64,000 nt of DNA from Metopolophium dirhodum (lineage: Eukaryota > Arthropoda > Insecta > Hemiptera > Aphididae). Under the pieces are notes generated by a model, which did not search any database, was not told the origin of the DNA, and saw only the letters and a list, made by a program, of their open reading frames with translations. The position numbers and the translations under genes were made by a program. Positions 26,100 to 37,285 of this stretch are shown piece after piece; position 1 is the stretch's first letter, and every line of letters begins with the position of its first letter. The DNA is taken from contig NC_083565.1 of assembly GCF_019925205.1 (NCBI RefSeq), positions 22,596,241 to 22,660,240 on the forward strand, in the 5' to 3' direction.

Positions 26100-27265
26100 C
26101 GGCTGTGATGTAAAAACCGGTGTTGCAAAACGGAGATTATTAATTATTCAATGTGTGCCAGGATTTTTACTAATTGAAAGCGTTGACCGACAACTAACTT
26201 TTCAAACGTTACGAAATATGTAAACGATCAGGTAATACGACAAATATAGTGGATCATAATAATTTATAATAATACCTACTTGGAAAACTGAAATTTGATT
26301 TTCAAAAATTTGTCGCGGAAACCGTTCTTATCACTACCATCAAAACAATGTTATCATGTAAACACCAAATAACATCAATACATCATTACTCTATGCATCA
26401 ATAGCACGTTTTTCATAACCACGACCACGACCACGATTAAAGATAATAAATTTAATGTTCGATTCAAAAAGTACTGGCTTGCAGCGCTATCTAGTGGCCT
26501 TCTACTTGTAATTATTTACATTTTCCTGGGTTTTTTTTTTAAAAACAATCAATATTATATTATTTATATTCACAATCTAAAATCTATACGCCGCGCATTA
26601 CTTACATGATCACAATAAACAATTATAGTACTCGCGCATATATTATTATAATATGATATATTTTAATTCCCTCATGTTTTGTTTTTTTATTGTTGTTTAC
26701 AAACAAATATGTAGTTTGAAAAAAATCTCTATTGATATTTAATACATTTAACATTATTGGCATTACTGCGCTATACCTGCAGTGACCAGTCTAGAACCTA
26801 CGTTAGGTTGACTGTTGAAACACTTAAGTTAATAGTTACAACTAACTTAAATGCATACTAAATAGTATTATAAATTATTGTCTATTGATTTATGGTTTAC
26901 AATAATAGGTAGATGATATTATTTTTATTATAGGTCTAAAAACTTATAAATTCAAAATGACACTATTCAACTCTTGTTATGTAAAAACATCACGCGGAGT
27001 ATCAAAAACAACAATCTCTATAAACGAAGTAAAAAATTGGGAAGTACTTACCTAGGTACCTATAGGTATTCTTTTTCTTTTTTTTTTTTTTTTGATCTGA
27101 AGCTATTTCCGCGGTCAATAGTTTTTATAAATTTGTGTACAAACTTTATTATAATAACATATAATATAACATAAGATTTTATCATTTTTTTTATTTTTTT
27201 TTTAATGGGTTTAGTTTATATTGTATAAGTATAATATAGGTATTATTTAAAAAGTTAAATCAAGA
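26100..27265. other. TRMT61A upstream region, no gene
   Basis: This stretch runs from the TRMT61A leader to the foldback element. It holds the CTCF-like motif, a (CCACGA)-type short repeat at about 26,417-26,435, homopolymer T runs, and TAGGTACC strings near 27,050-27,070. No coding region is supported. Confidence 0.5.
26484..26497 (-). promoter_or_regulatory. CTCF-like insulator motif candidate
   Basis: On the minus strand the sequence reads CCACTAGATAGCGCTGC (26,481-26,497). Insect and vertebrate CTCF sites have the core CCASYAGRKGGCGC, so this differs by one base in the core. It lies about 0.4 kb upstream of the TRMT61A leader, between repeat-rich blocks. A single degenerate match is weak evidence. 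Confidence 0.3.
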
Positions 27266-27270
27266 TTGCG

Positions 27271-28177
27271 GAAATCATGTCTACGCACCACTGAACATAG
27301 CAGATGTAATATGTATGTTTAGTAGAACACTATAAAAAAAATATAACCAACCCCGTGTTGTTACTTTTAATATTAGAATGAATTCAGCTAGGTATTATGT
27401 ATTATCAAACTTTAAGGGGGCTGGAGCGTGGATTCATTTTTGGTCGAAAACATAGCTCACGACTTCAATCACTACGCCAGTACGCCCATACAGTGTTCTG
27501 ATATTAATTTAGAAAGCAGATTTGAATTCGTCACTAAATTACCTATGCTTTGACAATATTTCATTTTTCTGAAAAAAAGTGTAAAAATAGAACATATTCG
27601 TAATTTAAATTTAAATACATCGATATAGAATATGAAAAATGTACGATGGTTAAAGCATAGTAAATTTAGAAGAGAATTCAAATCTGCTTTCAAAATTTAA
27701 ATCTAGAAAATAACGCTTAAGTCCATTAATTTCAGGCAATGATGCATTTAGAAATATTTCCTAGGTAATGACGATAATTCCAGGATTTTTCAGATATAAT
27801 TGATAAAAAAAAAGGTGGCAAGTAGGTGTCGCACTGCTGTACAGTAGGTTACAAATGGGTTATAACGAGTGTGGTACCTACAAGGTAAAAAAATAAAAAT
27901 CAGAAAAATGAAATTCCCAAAGCATAGATAATTTAATGACGAATTCAAATCTGCTTTCAAAATTAATATCAGAACACTGTATTGGGCGTGGTGATTGAAA
28001 TCGTGAGCTATGTTTTCGACCGAAAATGAGTCACGCTCCAACCCCCTGAAAGTTTGATGATACCTAGGTGAATTCATTCTAATATTAAAAGTAACAACAC
28101 GAGGTTGGTTCTAGTGTTTTACTAAACATACATATTATTACATATTCTGCTATGTTCAGTAGTGTAGATATGATTTC
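27271..28177. mobile_element. Foldback element with inverted arms of about 0.3 kb
   Basis: The left arm (27,271-27,571) and right arm (27,900-28,177) are reverse complements over nearly their whole length. Paired landmarks are GAAATCATGTCTACGCACCA with TGTAGATATGATTTC, TTTAGTAGAACACT with AGTGTTTTACTAAA, CATAGCTCACGACT with ATCGTGAGCTATG, and CCTATGCTTTG with CAAAGCATAG. The spacer holds a third, partial copy of the inner arm (about 27,653-27,705) and a fragment of the R1 repeat (27,812-27,870). There is no coding capacity beyond short frames that are shadows of the arms. The structure fits a foldback or long-TIR DNA transposon. Confidence 0.85.
27812..27870 (+). repeat. R1 repeat fragment nested in the foldback spacer
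   Basis: GGCAAGTAGGTGTCGC, CTGCTGTACAGTAGGTTACA and ATGGG match the R1 blocks at 12,507 and 36,105. Its position inside the spacer suggests either later insertion into the foldback element or a shared ancestor. Confidence 0.65.
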
Positions 28178-29930
28178 TGAAAGGGGGAGGGATAAAAAAA
28201 CAAAAAAAAACGACATAGCTAAATGGGAGGGGGATATTGGAAAATCCCCTACCCTTTCAACACTTTATTTTTAGGTAGTAAAAAATAATAAAGTGTTGCT
28301 ATTGGGTATAAAGTGTTGCTATTGGGTGGCTTCTTTTTTCACGCGTCGCATGTCAAATTAATTAATGTATATCCGCATACATGCTTATTGTAAATTTAAA
28401 TTACAGATTGTATGTTTTAAAATAAAGTTTAAAAAAAAAAAAAAAGGTGATAAAAAATTTAACAATAAGGAACAATGAATATAATTTGAATTGATTCAAA
28501 ATTCATATTAAACACAATATGAAAGATTATCCACTCCAAAGCAAATGGGAGGGTATCGGACCCTCGTTATAATACTCTACCATAATTGGTTTAAAAGAGT
28601 GTACAACTCTTTAATTACTGAGATCAAAAAGTAAACAAATAATTAATTTTGAAAAACCAAAAAAAAAAATGGAAATTTTATTCAAATAAAATATTAATTT
28701 CAAATTTTCAAATAAACAATAACATAGTTATATATCTATAAGTAGACTGTATAGACCACCGTACAATAAAATAATAATTAGTTTATGGATAGATTGTTTC
28801 TGGCTTTCAGAATAGCATTAATACAATATTTTGAACGTTTTACAATATTGTTAAAAATTGGTATGTTAAAAAACTAATATACTATAATTATTATGGCAAC
28901 AATTTATCTCTGTTTACTGGATTGAGCAAACAATGTTGAAATTATGATGAGAGGTAACTCAATTATAATATGCTATTATGTTTATATACATAAAAAAAAC
29001 TTAAAACTATGAGACAATTTGGCCGTTTTGACATACTTTCAAAATAATACATTATATAAATTCGAGTTTAAATTGTTTACATTTGTAACATGGAAAAAAT
29101 AAATATAGTCTTCTCTAAAACAATGTATGAAGTAAAAACAACTTTAAACTGTCCCAACATTTTGTTACTATAATATTGTATCAATATAAATCAAAATTAA
29201 AATTATACACACAAAAAAATAAAATTAATGGAAGACATTTATTTTACTAGTTCCACAAGGCAAAACTTTACATAAGACAATGATAATTTATTTTGATATT
29301 TTGTAATGATTTGGTCATTTTAATACAATAGAAACATGATTACCATTATTTTAATATAATTTTTAAATCTTGAGCTACCCTGTATATAATACTTTTGAAT
29401 CTCACAAAAAAATGTATATATAATAGGTATAACAATTGAAAATCGATTAAAAATTACATTTAAACATTACAAATGTAATAAAAATGTCCATTGTTTTTTT
29501 TTTTGTCATATATAATACTCAAAATATAAAACACTAAACATATGTAAATAAACATAATAAACATTATAAAAATATTAAAATTCAACATAGTATAAACTGT
29601 AAAATAATGAAATAAATTTAAAGATAAATAATTAAATACCATTATGGAGATTTAAATTTATAAATCACAACATTCCCAAGAAATTTTATCAAAAATATAT
29701 CTCGAAATCCTTTTTATAAATATTTGTGTTGTAAAACTATAATCTATTATATATATTAAAATATTGTATAAAATAAAAGATAAAATATAGTTATCAATAA
29801 TCATTTTGTAAAATTCTAGTCGATTTGAATTAGTAACTCCATTACTATTTCAAAACCAAAATTCAGATATAGTTAGTAATTGTCATTTAACATAAATGTT
29901 CAATTTTATAATCTACTACTAATAGGAATA
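28178..29930. other. Gene-free AT-rich stretch downstream of Shark
   Basis: A short direct duplication of AAAGTGTTGCTATTGGGT lies near 28,290-28,327. The remainder is AT-rich with no supported gene. The end nearest 29,930 probably includes the 3' UTR and downstream flank of the minus-strand Shark gene. Confidence 0.5.
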
Positions 29931-29934
29931 TGAT

Positions 29935-29940
29935 TTTATT
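29935..29940 (-). terminator. Polyadenylation signal candidate for Shark
   Basis: AATAAA on the minus strand lies 27 bases past the Shark stop codon. It is close, but usable. Other AATAAA/ATTAAA strings exist further on because the sequence is so AT-rich, so the true site is uncertain. Confidence 0.4.
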
Positions 29941-29967
29941 AGTTTTTTCTTCCCCAATATGGTGATA

Positions 29968-32028
29968 TTAGAGTTTTATAAAATCTTTGAAATTCTCATA
30001 ATCAGAATCAGATGCAAATATTTTTGACAGCTGACTAAAAGTCGGGCGTTCTTTGGGTTCATATGCCCAACACATCTCCATTGTTTTGTAAACTTCGATT
30101 GGACACCTTTGAGTTTTTTGTAACCTCTCTCCTTTTTCCAAAATACCAATTACTTCAACACCTTTCATGTTTTCATAGGGTTGCTGTCCATAAGAAAACA
30201 TTTCCCACAATGTAATACCATAGCTCCACACATCACTAGCACTAGAAAAAGTTCCATAATTGCATGATTCAGGTGCATACCATTTAATTGGCCATCGTCC
30301 ACCATGTGAAGCTCTATAATAGTCCTTATCAACATTCAAAGTACGCGACAGACCAAAATCGCTAATTTTGGCTTGATGTCTATCTGCTAAAAGAATGTTT
30401 CTAGCTGCCAAATCCCTGTGCACAAAACGTTTTTGTTCTAAGTAACACATACCAGAAGCTATCTGAGCAGCCCACATTTTTAACTCATAATTTGGACTGA
30501 TGAGTTCTGGGTGTGTGATGATGTGAGTCAACATAGAACCAAGTGCAATGAGCTCTTGGACCATCAACAATGGTGGCCCTTCACATATGCCAATCAATCT
30601 TATAATACATTCATGATTTAAACTCATCATGACATGAGCTTCGCGCAGAAATTCTGATTTATTAGTTGAAGACATATCGTATCGTAACATTTTGATAGCT
30701 ACTTTTTCTTCAAAACCATCTCGGTTTTGAAAAGTTCCTTTATAAACTGAACCAAATTCCCCTTCACCAATCACTTCATCTAAAATCAAATTGTCCCTCA
30801 TAATATTGTCTTGAAATTCAGTTTGATGTTTTGGTTTTGGCTTTTTTAATGTAAATGGAAATCCTTTTGGTAAGGGTGGAATAACTGCTGGACTTACAGG
30901 CACTTCTAATTTATTCGGTAAACCATCAGGAAATAATATATAATGTTGTATTAGATGTTCCAACGAATTCAGATATGGTCCATTGTCAATAAAATAATAT
31001 TTATCGCGATCTTGGATCTGGAAATGATAACATTGATTAGTACACATCATAGATAAGACATAGCCACTCTGCCTATTCATTCTGACTAAAAAACAACCGT
31101 CAACATCTTTTGTTTTCAATATTGCTGTGGCTTCATGACGATCAAGCTTGCCATGATACCATTGATCTTTTCTCGAAGATGGCGTAGGAGAAACAAACTC
31201 ATTCAACATTTGTTCAACTTCAGTGTGTCCATTGGTACGTGCTAAGTCTGCAGGTAGAAAATCGTCAAAAGTTCGTGGCCTCGATGGAGCATTCATGGAC
31301 AATAATAAAGCCACAATATCTGCATGGCCTCGGCTTGATGCTTCGTGTAGAGCTACCCATCCAGTCGATGAATTTCTCAACTGAATATTTGCGCCGCCAA
31401 TTGTCAATAAGATTTTTACAGTGTTCAATAAATTGTTCTGACAAGCGAAATGTAAAGGAGTGTAGCCTTCTGTGTCTCTACAATTCACATTGGCTCCACA
31501 TGAAATGAGTTTCTCTACAATTTGATCATGGCCCATCTGACTAGCTAAATGCAATGCAGTTTGTCCCTCTTGGTTTTTTGCTTCTAAATTCCGATACCCA
31601 CATTTTAACAGCTCGGTAACCACTTTGCAATTAGCTTGTGTAATGGCTCTGTGCAAGAGATTAGTACGTCCATGTCTCCTGGTATCGTGAGGTGGAGGAT
31701 CTTTGACAATAGGCTTGGACAGTTGCACTCCTAAGCTTGGATCATTTACTTTACAGTAATGTTCAATTAATGTTTCTAACCCGTGCATTATATTTTGTTC
31801 GTCAATAGAGAAAAATGCATCTTCACCATGACGCCGTATTTGATAGTGCACTACTTCATTGTTTTGTAACACACAAAGCACATAGTCTCCGGATGCAGAA
31901 TTGCTTTCTCGTACTAAAAATAGACCATCTTCTTTACTCTCGTGGTCTAATAGAATAATTTCAGCCGTGTCCCTTGATATTTTTCCATGATACCAATTAA
32001 TATCGACATTTTCACTGTGGTTGTTCAT
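29968..32028 (-). CDS. shark: Shark tyrosine kinase (SH2-ankyrin-SH2-kinase)
   Basis: This is a cytoplasmic non-receptor tyrosine kinase of the Shark/HTK16 family. In Drosophila, Shark acts in dorsal closure signalling and downstream of the engulfment receptor Draper. Domains by residue, counting from the ATG at 32,026-32,028: SH2 about 12-95 (WYHGKI, FLVRES); ankyrin repeats about 121-277 (TALHLAS, TPLHFAC, VALHEAS); second SH2 about 290-365 (WYHGKL, FLVRMN); kinase about 415-675. Catalytic motifs are intact: GEGEFGSV loop at 421, VAIK lysine at 446, HRDLAARN at 537-544, DFG at 557-559, a YY pair at 570-571 in the activation loop, and APE at 585-587. The 686 codons form one uninterrupted exon. 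The open frame extends eight codons further upstream without an ATG, and GTG at 32,052 follows a good splice acceptor, so I start at 32,028. The gene is complete, with no damage seen. Confidence 0.97.
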   Translation of the reverse strand: MNNHSENVDINWYHGKISRDTAEIILLDHESKEDGLFLVRESNSASGDYVLCVLQNNEVVHYQIRRHGEDAFFSIDEQNIMHGLETLIEHYCKVNDPSLGVQLSKPIVKDPPPHDTRRHGRTNLLHRAITQANCKVVTELLKCGYRNLEAKNQEGQTALHLASQMGHDQIVEKLISCGANVNCRDTEGYTPLHFACQNNLLNTVKILLTIGGANIQLRNSSTGWVALHEASSRGHADIVALLLSMNAPSRPRTFDDFLPADLARTNGHTEVEQMLNEFVSPTPSSRKDQWYHGKLDRHEATAILKTKDVDGCFLVRMNRQSGYVLSMMCTNQCYHFQIQDRDKYYFIDNGPYLNSLEHLIQHYILFPDGLPNKLEVPVSPAVIPPLPKGFPFTLKKPKPKHQTEFQDNIMRDNLILDEVIGEGEFGSVYKGTFQNRDGFEEKVAIKMLRYDMSSTNKSEFLREAHVMMSLNHECIIRLIGICEGPPLLMVQELIALGSMLTHIITHPELISPNYELKMWAAQIASGMCYLEQKRFVHRDLAARNILLADRHQAKISDFGLSRTLNVDKDYYRASHGGRWPIKWYAPESCNYGTFSSASDVWSYGITLWEMFSYGQQPYENMKGVEVIGILEKGERLQKTQRCPIEVYKTMEMCWAYEPKERPTFSQLSKIFASDSDYENFKDFIKL

Positions 32029-32060
32029 TACTGTTGTGATAGTGGTAAACACCTAATAGA
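32029..32060 (-). other. Shark 5'-UTR splice acceptor
   Basis: Reading the minus strand, a T-rich tract ending in TTGTCTATTAG places an acceptor AG at 32,054-32,053. The exon therefore begins at 32,052 with 24 bases of leader before the ATG. An upstream non-coding exon is implied, but its position in 32.1-35 kb could not be identified. Confidence 0.55.
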
Positions 32061-35000
32061 CAATTAAAAATAAATTATTTAACTATACAAAAAAACATTA
32101 AAAATTAGTAAAATAAAAGAAGTCTAAATAAAAAATGATTTGAATAAAAGAATTCAGTGATTTACTTTTTAGAATAATTTAGATAAATAAATATAGAACT
32201 TACATTTTTGCATAAACCGAAAATGTACTACCTACCTCTCTTATTTGCTTGAGAAGCAAAAACTTTTAATTTTTTTAAATGGTAACCATTAATATTATTA
32301 CTAGACACTATAGTTATTATTTGTATAAAGTATGCAATATTGTATAGCTACTCATTAAATTCTAGGTATTTAAAATTTATTTGTAAATATTTGTAATTAT
32401 TTAGTTTGATTCATGTTCAAATAATATAATATTATATTCACGCTATCGCCATTATGACTTTTGGCATTACATTTATTGTTAAAATATAAATTTCATTGTT
32501 AACTGCCTAACCATTATAATAATTTATAAGTTGATATGAATTTATATGCTTTAAAAAGCATCAAAATGTTTTGTTTTTTTTGTTTGAATTGACTTCTGTA
32601 CGATAATGCTTGCCAGTAATATTTATAATTAAGATATCTTAAAAATAATAATAATTATAATACCTAACTAACATGATAAAATTAATAACTTTATCCTTGA
32701 TTTCTGGTAAAATAACTTCTAAAATTAGATAACAAACATTTGGTCATGCATAAGACCTATGAATACTTTATGTACCATAATGATTGGCTTATTTTATCAA
32801 ATTTTAAATACTTTGAGTCTTTGACCCTTAACAAAAAAATTAATTAGACAACAGTCTATTAGTATATAGATAAAAATGTTTATATTTAAGTTTTGGTTAC
32901 AACAATAATGTTGGCAAATATTATGTTCAATATACCATTTAACATCAATATATTATGTTGTTATTATAATTTATAGAATTTTGCTTAAACTATTGTAAAA
33001 AGCTGAATAGTGTAAACTTTATTAAATAAATAAATAAAAATCAATCATTGAACTAAAACTAATTATTAATTTTATAAACACAATGTCGTAATAGTTATCA
33101 TTTTTAAATGTGACACATTTAAATAAATACAGGAATTATATGTTTACAATTAGGTACTTATTAATGTATTCATATAATTTTCTTTTTAAAGTATTTAATG
33201 AAACAGAATTTTAATAGAAAAAAAATTAAGTTCAGACTTTTTATACAATTTTAGATTTATAAGTACCTACTTTATATTATTATCAATAAAATATATATTT
33301 TGTACACGTTTAATGCATAATAAGTTTTATCAGAAAACAATTAGTACCTATCCTACAGAAAAAATAATAACACTATGTCTACGTGCATAAAATAAAAAGT
33401 AGTTGGTATGTTTTAAAAATTACTTTTTCATTGAAAAATGACACCAATGTTCATAATATTTTGATGAGGGTCGCCAAAAAACCGTCACAAGCAGTAATCG
33501 AACGTCGAACCAATGGGTTTGAATTCAACAAGTGTCTTGAAACTTCAACAATATCACAATGGTATTGATGATGAAACTGCTAAATCAAAATGAAACTGGT
33601 TTGTATTATGTAGGTAATAAGTACTGACGGTTGCAATATACTACTGAACAACTTACCTCTAATGGTTTTGTAATAATTAAAATGTCGAGTGGGGAAGGCT
33701 TTCGATTACGATTTTGGATGTGTGACTACTGAGTATACTTATTGTATTTTATTTGTTTAAAGTAAACAACAAGGAAGTGTGTTGGTCGATAAAAAAAATA
33801 GTATGCCGATATGCATATTATTGTACACCATATTAGATAAATATTATATATATATATATTATAAATATGTGTGCGTGCGTAAAACACACTACAATATAAT
33901 TTAATGAATGAACAATAACTAAACTACTGAGGTCTAAATTAATTCAATTCATCTTCAGGTTTATAAAAAATTGTTATCTAATATCTGTGATAAAAGTAAG
34001 TAAATAAAAGAGATAAGCGACATTACAGTGTGTGCAAATGCACAAAAAAAATATGTCGCACATCTGTTATAAATTTATGCTTTGTAGGCACAAATTAAGA
34101 TCTTAATAATTTATTATTAAATGGTTAGTTATTATAGTAAGCACAATTGGATTGATCAATCCACCTTAAGCATAATATTCCTTTATCGTGGACCGTGGAT
34201 GTAAACTTGTAAAATGTCAACAATAATCATAGATATAATAAGTAATAATCTATGGTTGAAGGTTGTAAGTTGGTTGGCGCTAGAATGCTGGAATACTGGA
34301 AGAAAATAATATTATAACTTATATTATAGTAAGTAAATAACTGAGCTAATATAAATAACGACTGACCTACGGGCTACGGGGCGGTATTAAGCGGGTCTAC
34401 TCGCCTACTGTTATAACTCAGGGCATTTCTAGGAAATATTGACAGACAACGATTACAGATTAGACTGGCACACATATTTTATGTTCGTTTACTTTGCACA
34501 TATTTTACAAGTCACACGTCATGTTAAATTGCCTATATTAATTTCCTTAAGCGTGGTTAGTTTTTTCAAAGCTTATATGTATAAAAAATAAGAATTCCAA
34601 TATTGGGCCCTTAAGTTTTTAGTAACTTTCATCTCATTTCGTAACTTATGAAACCTAACCACAAATTTGGAACAAACTTACACACACCATCCCGATCATC
34701 AAAATCGAAATGAAGTACCTTAGTTACTAAGGTACACTTAGTTTACAGCCGAAGTACAAAATTTTACCTATGACATTAGACACCTCCACATAAAAATTTT
34801 AAGTACATTAAACAAAAGTAGAAATGTTTTATGTCCATAAATAGCTTTAAAGGAGTCAAAATATTTTGAAAATTGTATCATTTACATTAAATAATCATTA
34901 CACACATTTGGTGAAAATTTCATGTATGTACCTACGATATTTTTTTAGGTTAAACCAAAAACCAAAATCTATTTTGTTGAAAACTTGTTTTGCGTAAAAA

Positions 35001-35225
35001 TCTCTGATTTTTCCCGTGTTTTTCCTTAGGTAATTGTTTTTTTTGTTTTTGAAAACTTCTGGGAATTTTAAATTTTGACCTCTCAATAATACCGACTAGC
35101 CGTTAACTTCAGCAGCATAAATCTATGTTTATAGTTATACAACCGATATATGGTTGCTCAACCGTTAGTATGGCCCGACCCTTAAACACGACCGACTGCA
35201 GCCGCCTTAATTAAGTGGTATCAAT
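32061..35225. other. Shark upstream region, no recognised gene
   Basis: AT-rich sequence. The Shark promoter and non-coding first exon may lie here; a GC-richer patch at about 34,360-34,430 is one candidate. A TA run is at about 33,843-33,858. Short open frames (for example at 33,383-33,568) show no family resemblance. Confidence 0.45.
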
Positions 35226-35229
35226 TAAT

Positions 35230-35790
35230 ACCGACTGTTTTAAGGAGTTCAATATAGGCAATTTTCTATGTGTATGTATACGGATCGTCCTTATGTGTGC
35301 GTAGTAACTAGTAAGTAATCGTTAGTATAAGTTACTGTGTATACTGTAATACTGTATAATGTATAAAATAAATATAGGGAAGCGCTACCGCACGCGCGCA
35401 CGTAAATTGTCAATAACGCAACACTTTACAGACTAATATTACAAATGTGAATTTTAGTGAAACACTGAAACTTAGTTTTGTTTTTCCAATAATATAGCTT
35501 ACTAAGTGAAATTATAGTATGAACATTTATTTTACAAATTGAAGACAAGAAGTTTGTCTATGCCTGTATATGAGTCGATTTTCGATATTTATTATTTTTG
35601 ATGTCCAATATTTAGCTCTAAAACTTGTGATATTTTACCTTTTGAGTTTGAATTATTTAGTTTAGCAATTGAAATATAGAAAATTTACTTCTAAACAGGC
35701 ACTGTTTCACTTCTATTCTACAATATTGATAATTGGTGTTTTTACTCTCAAACCGCTCAGTAAATCATTAATTGCAAAAATTAATCTTCA
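35230..35790 (+). repeat. Dispersed repeat R3, copy 2
   Basis: Same order of blocks as the copy at 24,316-24,830 (AAGGAGTTCAATATAGGCAA, ACACTGAAACTTAGTTTTG, GTCCAATATTTAGCTCTA, CTTCTATTCTACAATATTGA), in the same orientation. Scattered substitutions plus one AT-rich length difference around 35,340-35,380 separate the copies. No ORF is present. Confidence 0.85.
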
Positions 35791-36104
35791 AAGAATTTTT
35801 CAATACTATTATTGATATCCCTTTATGTCCTAAATAATACTCCTAAGTAGGTTATATAACATAGGTATGACTGTAGGATATATAAGTATTAAGGCTAAGG
35901 TTAAGCTATGTATTCAATAAAAGTTTAAAGCAGTATAATTATTAAATAGGTATATACGGACAAACGTAAATTATTATAGTAAATGTGAAGCAAAGCCCTC
36001 CACGCCACCCATTTACTCTTTATTAAATAAATATACCATATTTATAAGACGATTTAAAATTTATGAATTTTTAATTATTAAATAATAATATGTACCAAAC
36101 AATG

Positions 36105-36215
36105 TACTGTGGCTCTGCTGTACAGTAGGTTAGATACAAGGGAATCAATGTATAATGGATTGTATTAAACTTGAATTTAATGATATAATATCATTGTATA
36201 AGATAAACGATAATA
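36105..36215 (+). repeat. R1 dispersed repeat fragment
   Basis: CTGCTGTACAGTAGGTTA, AATGGATTGTATTAAACTTG and ATGATATAATATCATTGTAT match the copy at 12,507. The distal AAAACGATTCTGAGC block is degraded here to TAAACGATAATAAT. Confidence 0.7.
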
Positions 36216-36866
36216 ATAATAATATAATGCATTTTGAAATTTGTTTAATACAGTATGTCATGCTCAAGTGTAAAAGTTCTACATTTTCTTAGCTAAAATA
36301 AATGATTGAGAATTAGTATTAAAAATAAATTTTAAATCTAAAATATATCTTGAGATGAATAATGGTAACTTACTGACTTCATAAATGATCGCCTATTTTT
36401 CAACTATAATAATATCTCCCTAAAATACGGCGCAATTGACGTATACACTTTTTTGTACCTAAATATCTTCCAGTGCAATTGATGTATAAGTGTATAACTT
36501 TGTTTATTTTTACCTGCAATTTCTGGCGCAATTGATATTTATACCCCAAGTGTTATGAGCACATGGACGGATATAATAACCGACACCTGTATGATAATAT
36601 AATATGTCCTATTGGAGGGAATAACGAAACACCTAAGCTCACGATCGTTTTTTGTCCCGAATAAAGCCACGTGATTAAATTATTATAATTATTACGTTTT
36701 TAAACATTACAAAACATAATATGTTATTAATACGCATAGTTACTATGCTATAATATAATGATACAAGCTGTATACCTACCAGTGCCGCAACTTGGTACAT
36801 ATTGGTGGGTGTGCGACCAAATATATAGGGCCCATGTATAGAGGCAAAACTACAGGGGAGGGGAGA

Positions 36867-36883
36867 GGGGGGCTATAGCCCCC
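36867..36883. repeat. G/C-rich palindrome, possible decayed transposon terminus
   Basis: GGGGGCTATAGCCCCC (36,868-36,883) is a perfect 16-bp palindrome within a G-run then C-run context (36,854-36,890). Such G-rich then C-rich sequence resembles the subterminal parts of the hAT element at 51,950-54,121, but no matching second end was found. Confidence 0.5.
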
Positions 36884-37007
36884 ACCCCCCAACTACGATT
36901 CAGACCCCTCCAAAAAATATTCCTTATTTATTTAGATATAAGGCGTTTATAGGTTATTTTAAATTAATAGTTTTGTTAGGTGTGCTGTAGCCCCCCAGAA
37001 TTTTTAA

Positions 37008-37285
37008 GACGAACGTCTCTCCAGCACCACCCATTCAAAAATTTTACAATTTTTTTTTACAGGAAATTAGCATGTAATTAGCATGAATTTGCATGACTAT
37101 CGCCAAAATTTGCATGACAAAGTATACAACTCTATGACAAAAAATGATGTGCGGTGCTGGAGAGACGTCTCACCAGCACCACCCAACGTGAAAAATTAAA
37201 AATAATAACAAATTCGATATACCAAAATGTAGCACGTGATTAGCACGAATTTGCACGATATACCCGGAAATTCGCACGTGTCTGG
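37008..37285 (+). repeat. Two diverged direct repeats with GCATG/GCACG arrays
   Basis: Each unit starts with ACGTCTC(T/A)CCAGCACCACCC (about 37,012 and 37,168). Each ends in an array of GCAYG words: AGCATG, AGCATG, TGCATG, TGCATG in unit 1; AGCACG, AGCACG, TGCACG, CGCACG in unit 2. A 20-bp inverted match of the unit start lies at about 37,152-37,172 (GGTGCTGGAGAGACGTC), so a hairpin is also possible. Non-coding. Confidence 0.7.

Noticed and set aside
31239..31508. 89-codon plus-strand frame
   Set aside because: Entirely antisense to the ankyrin-repeat part of Shark; a shadow frame.
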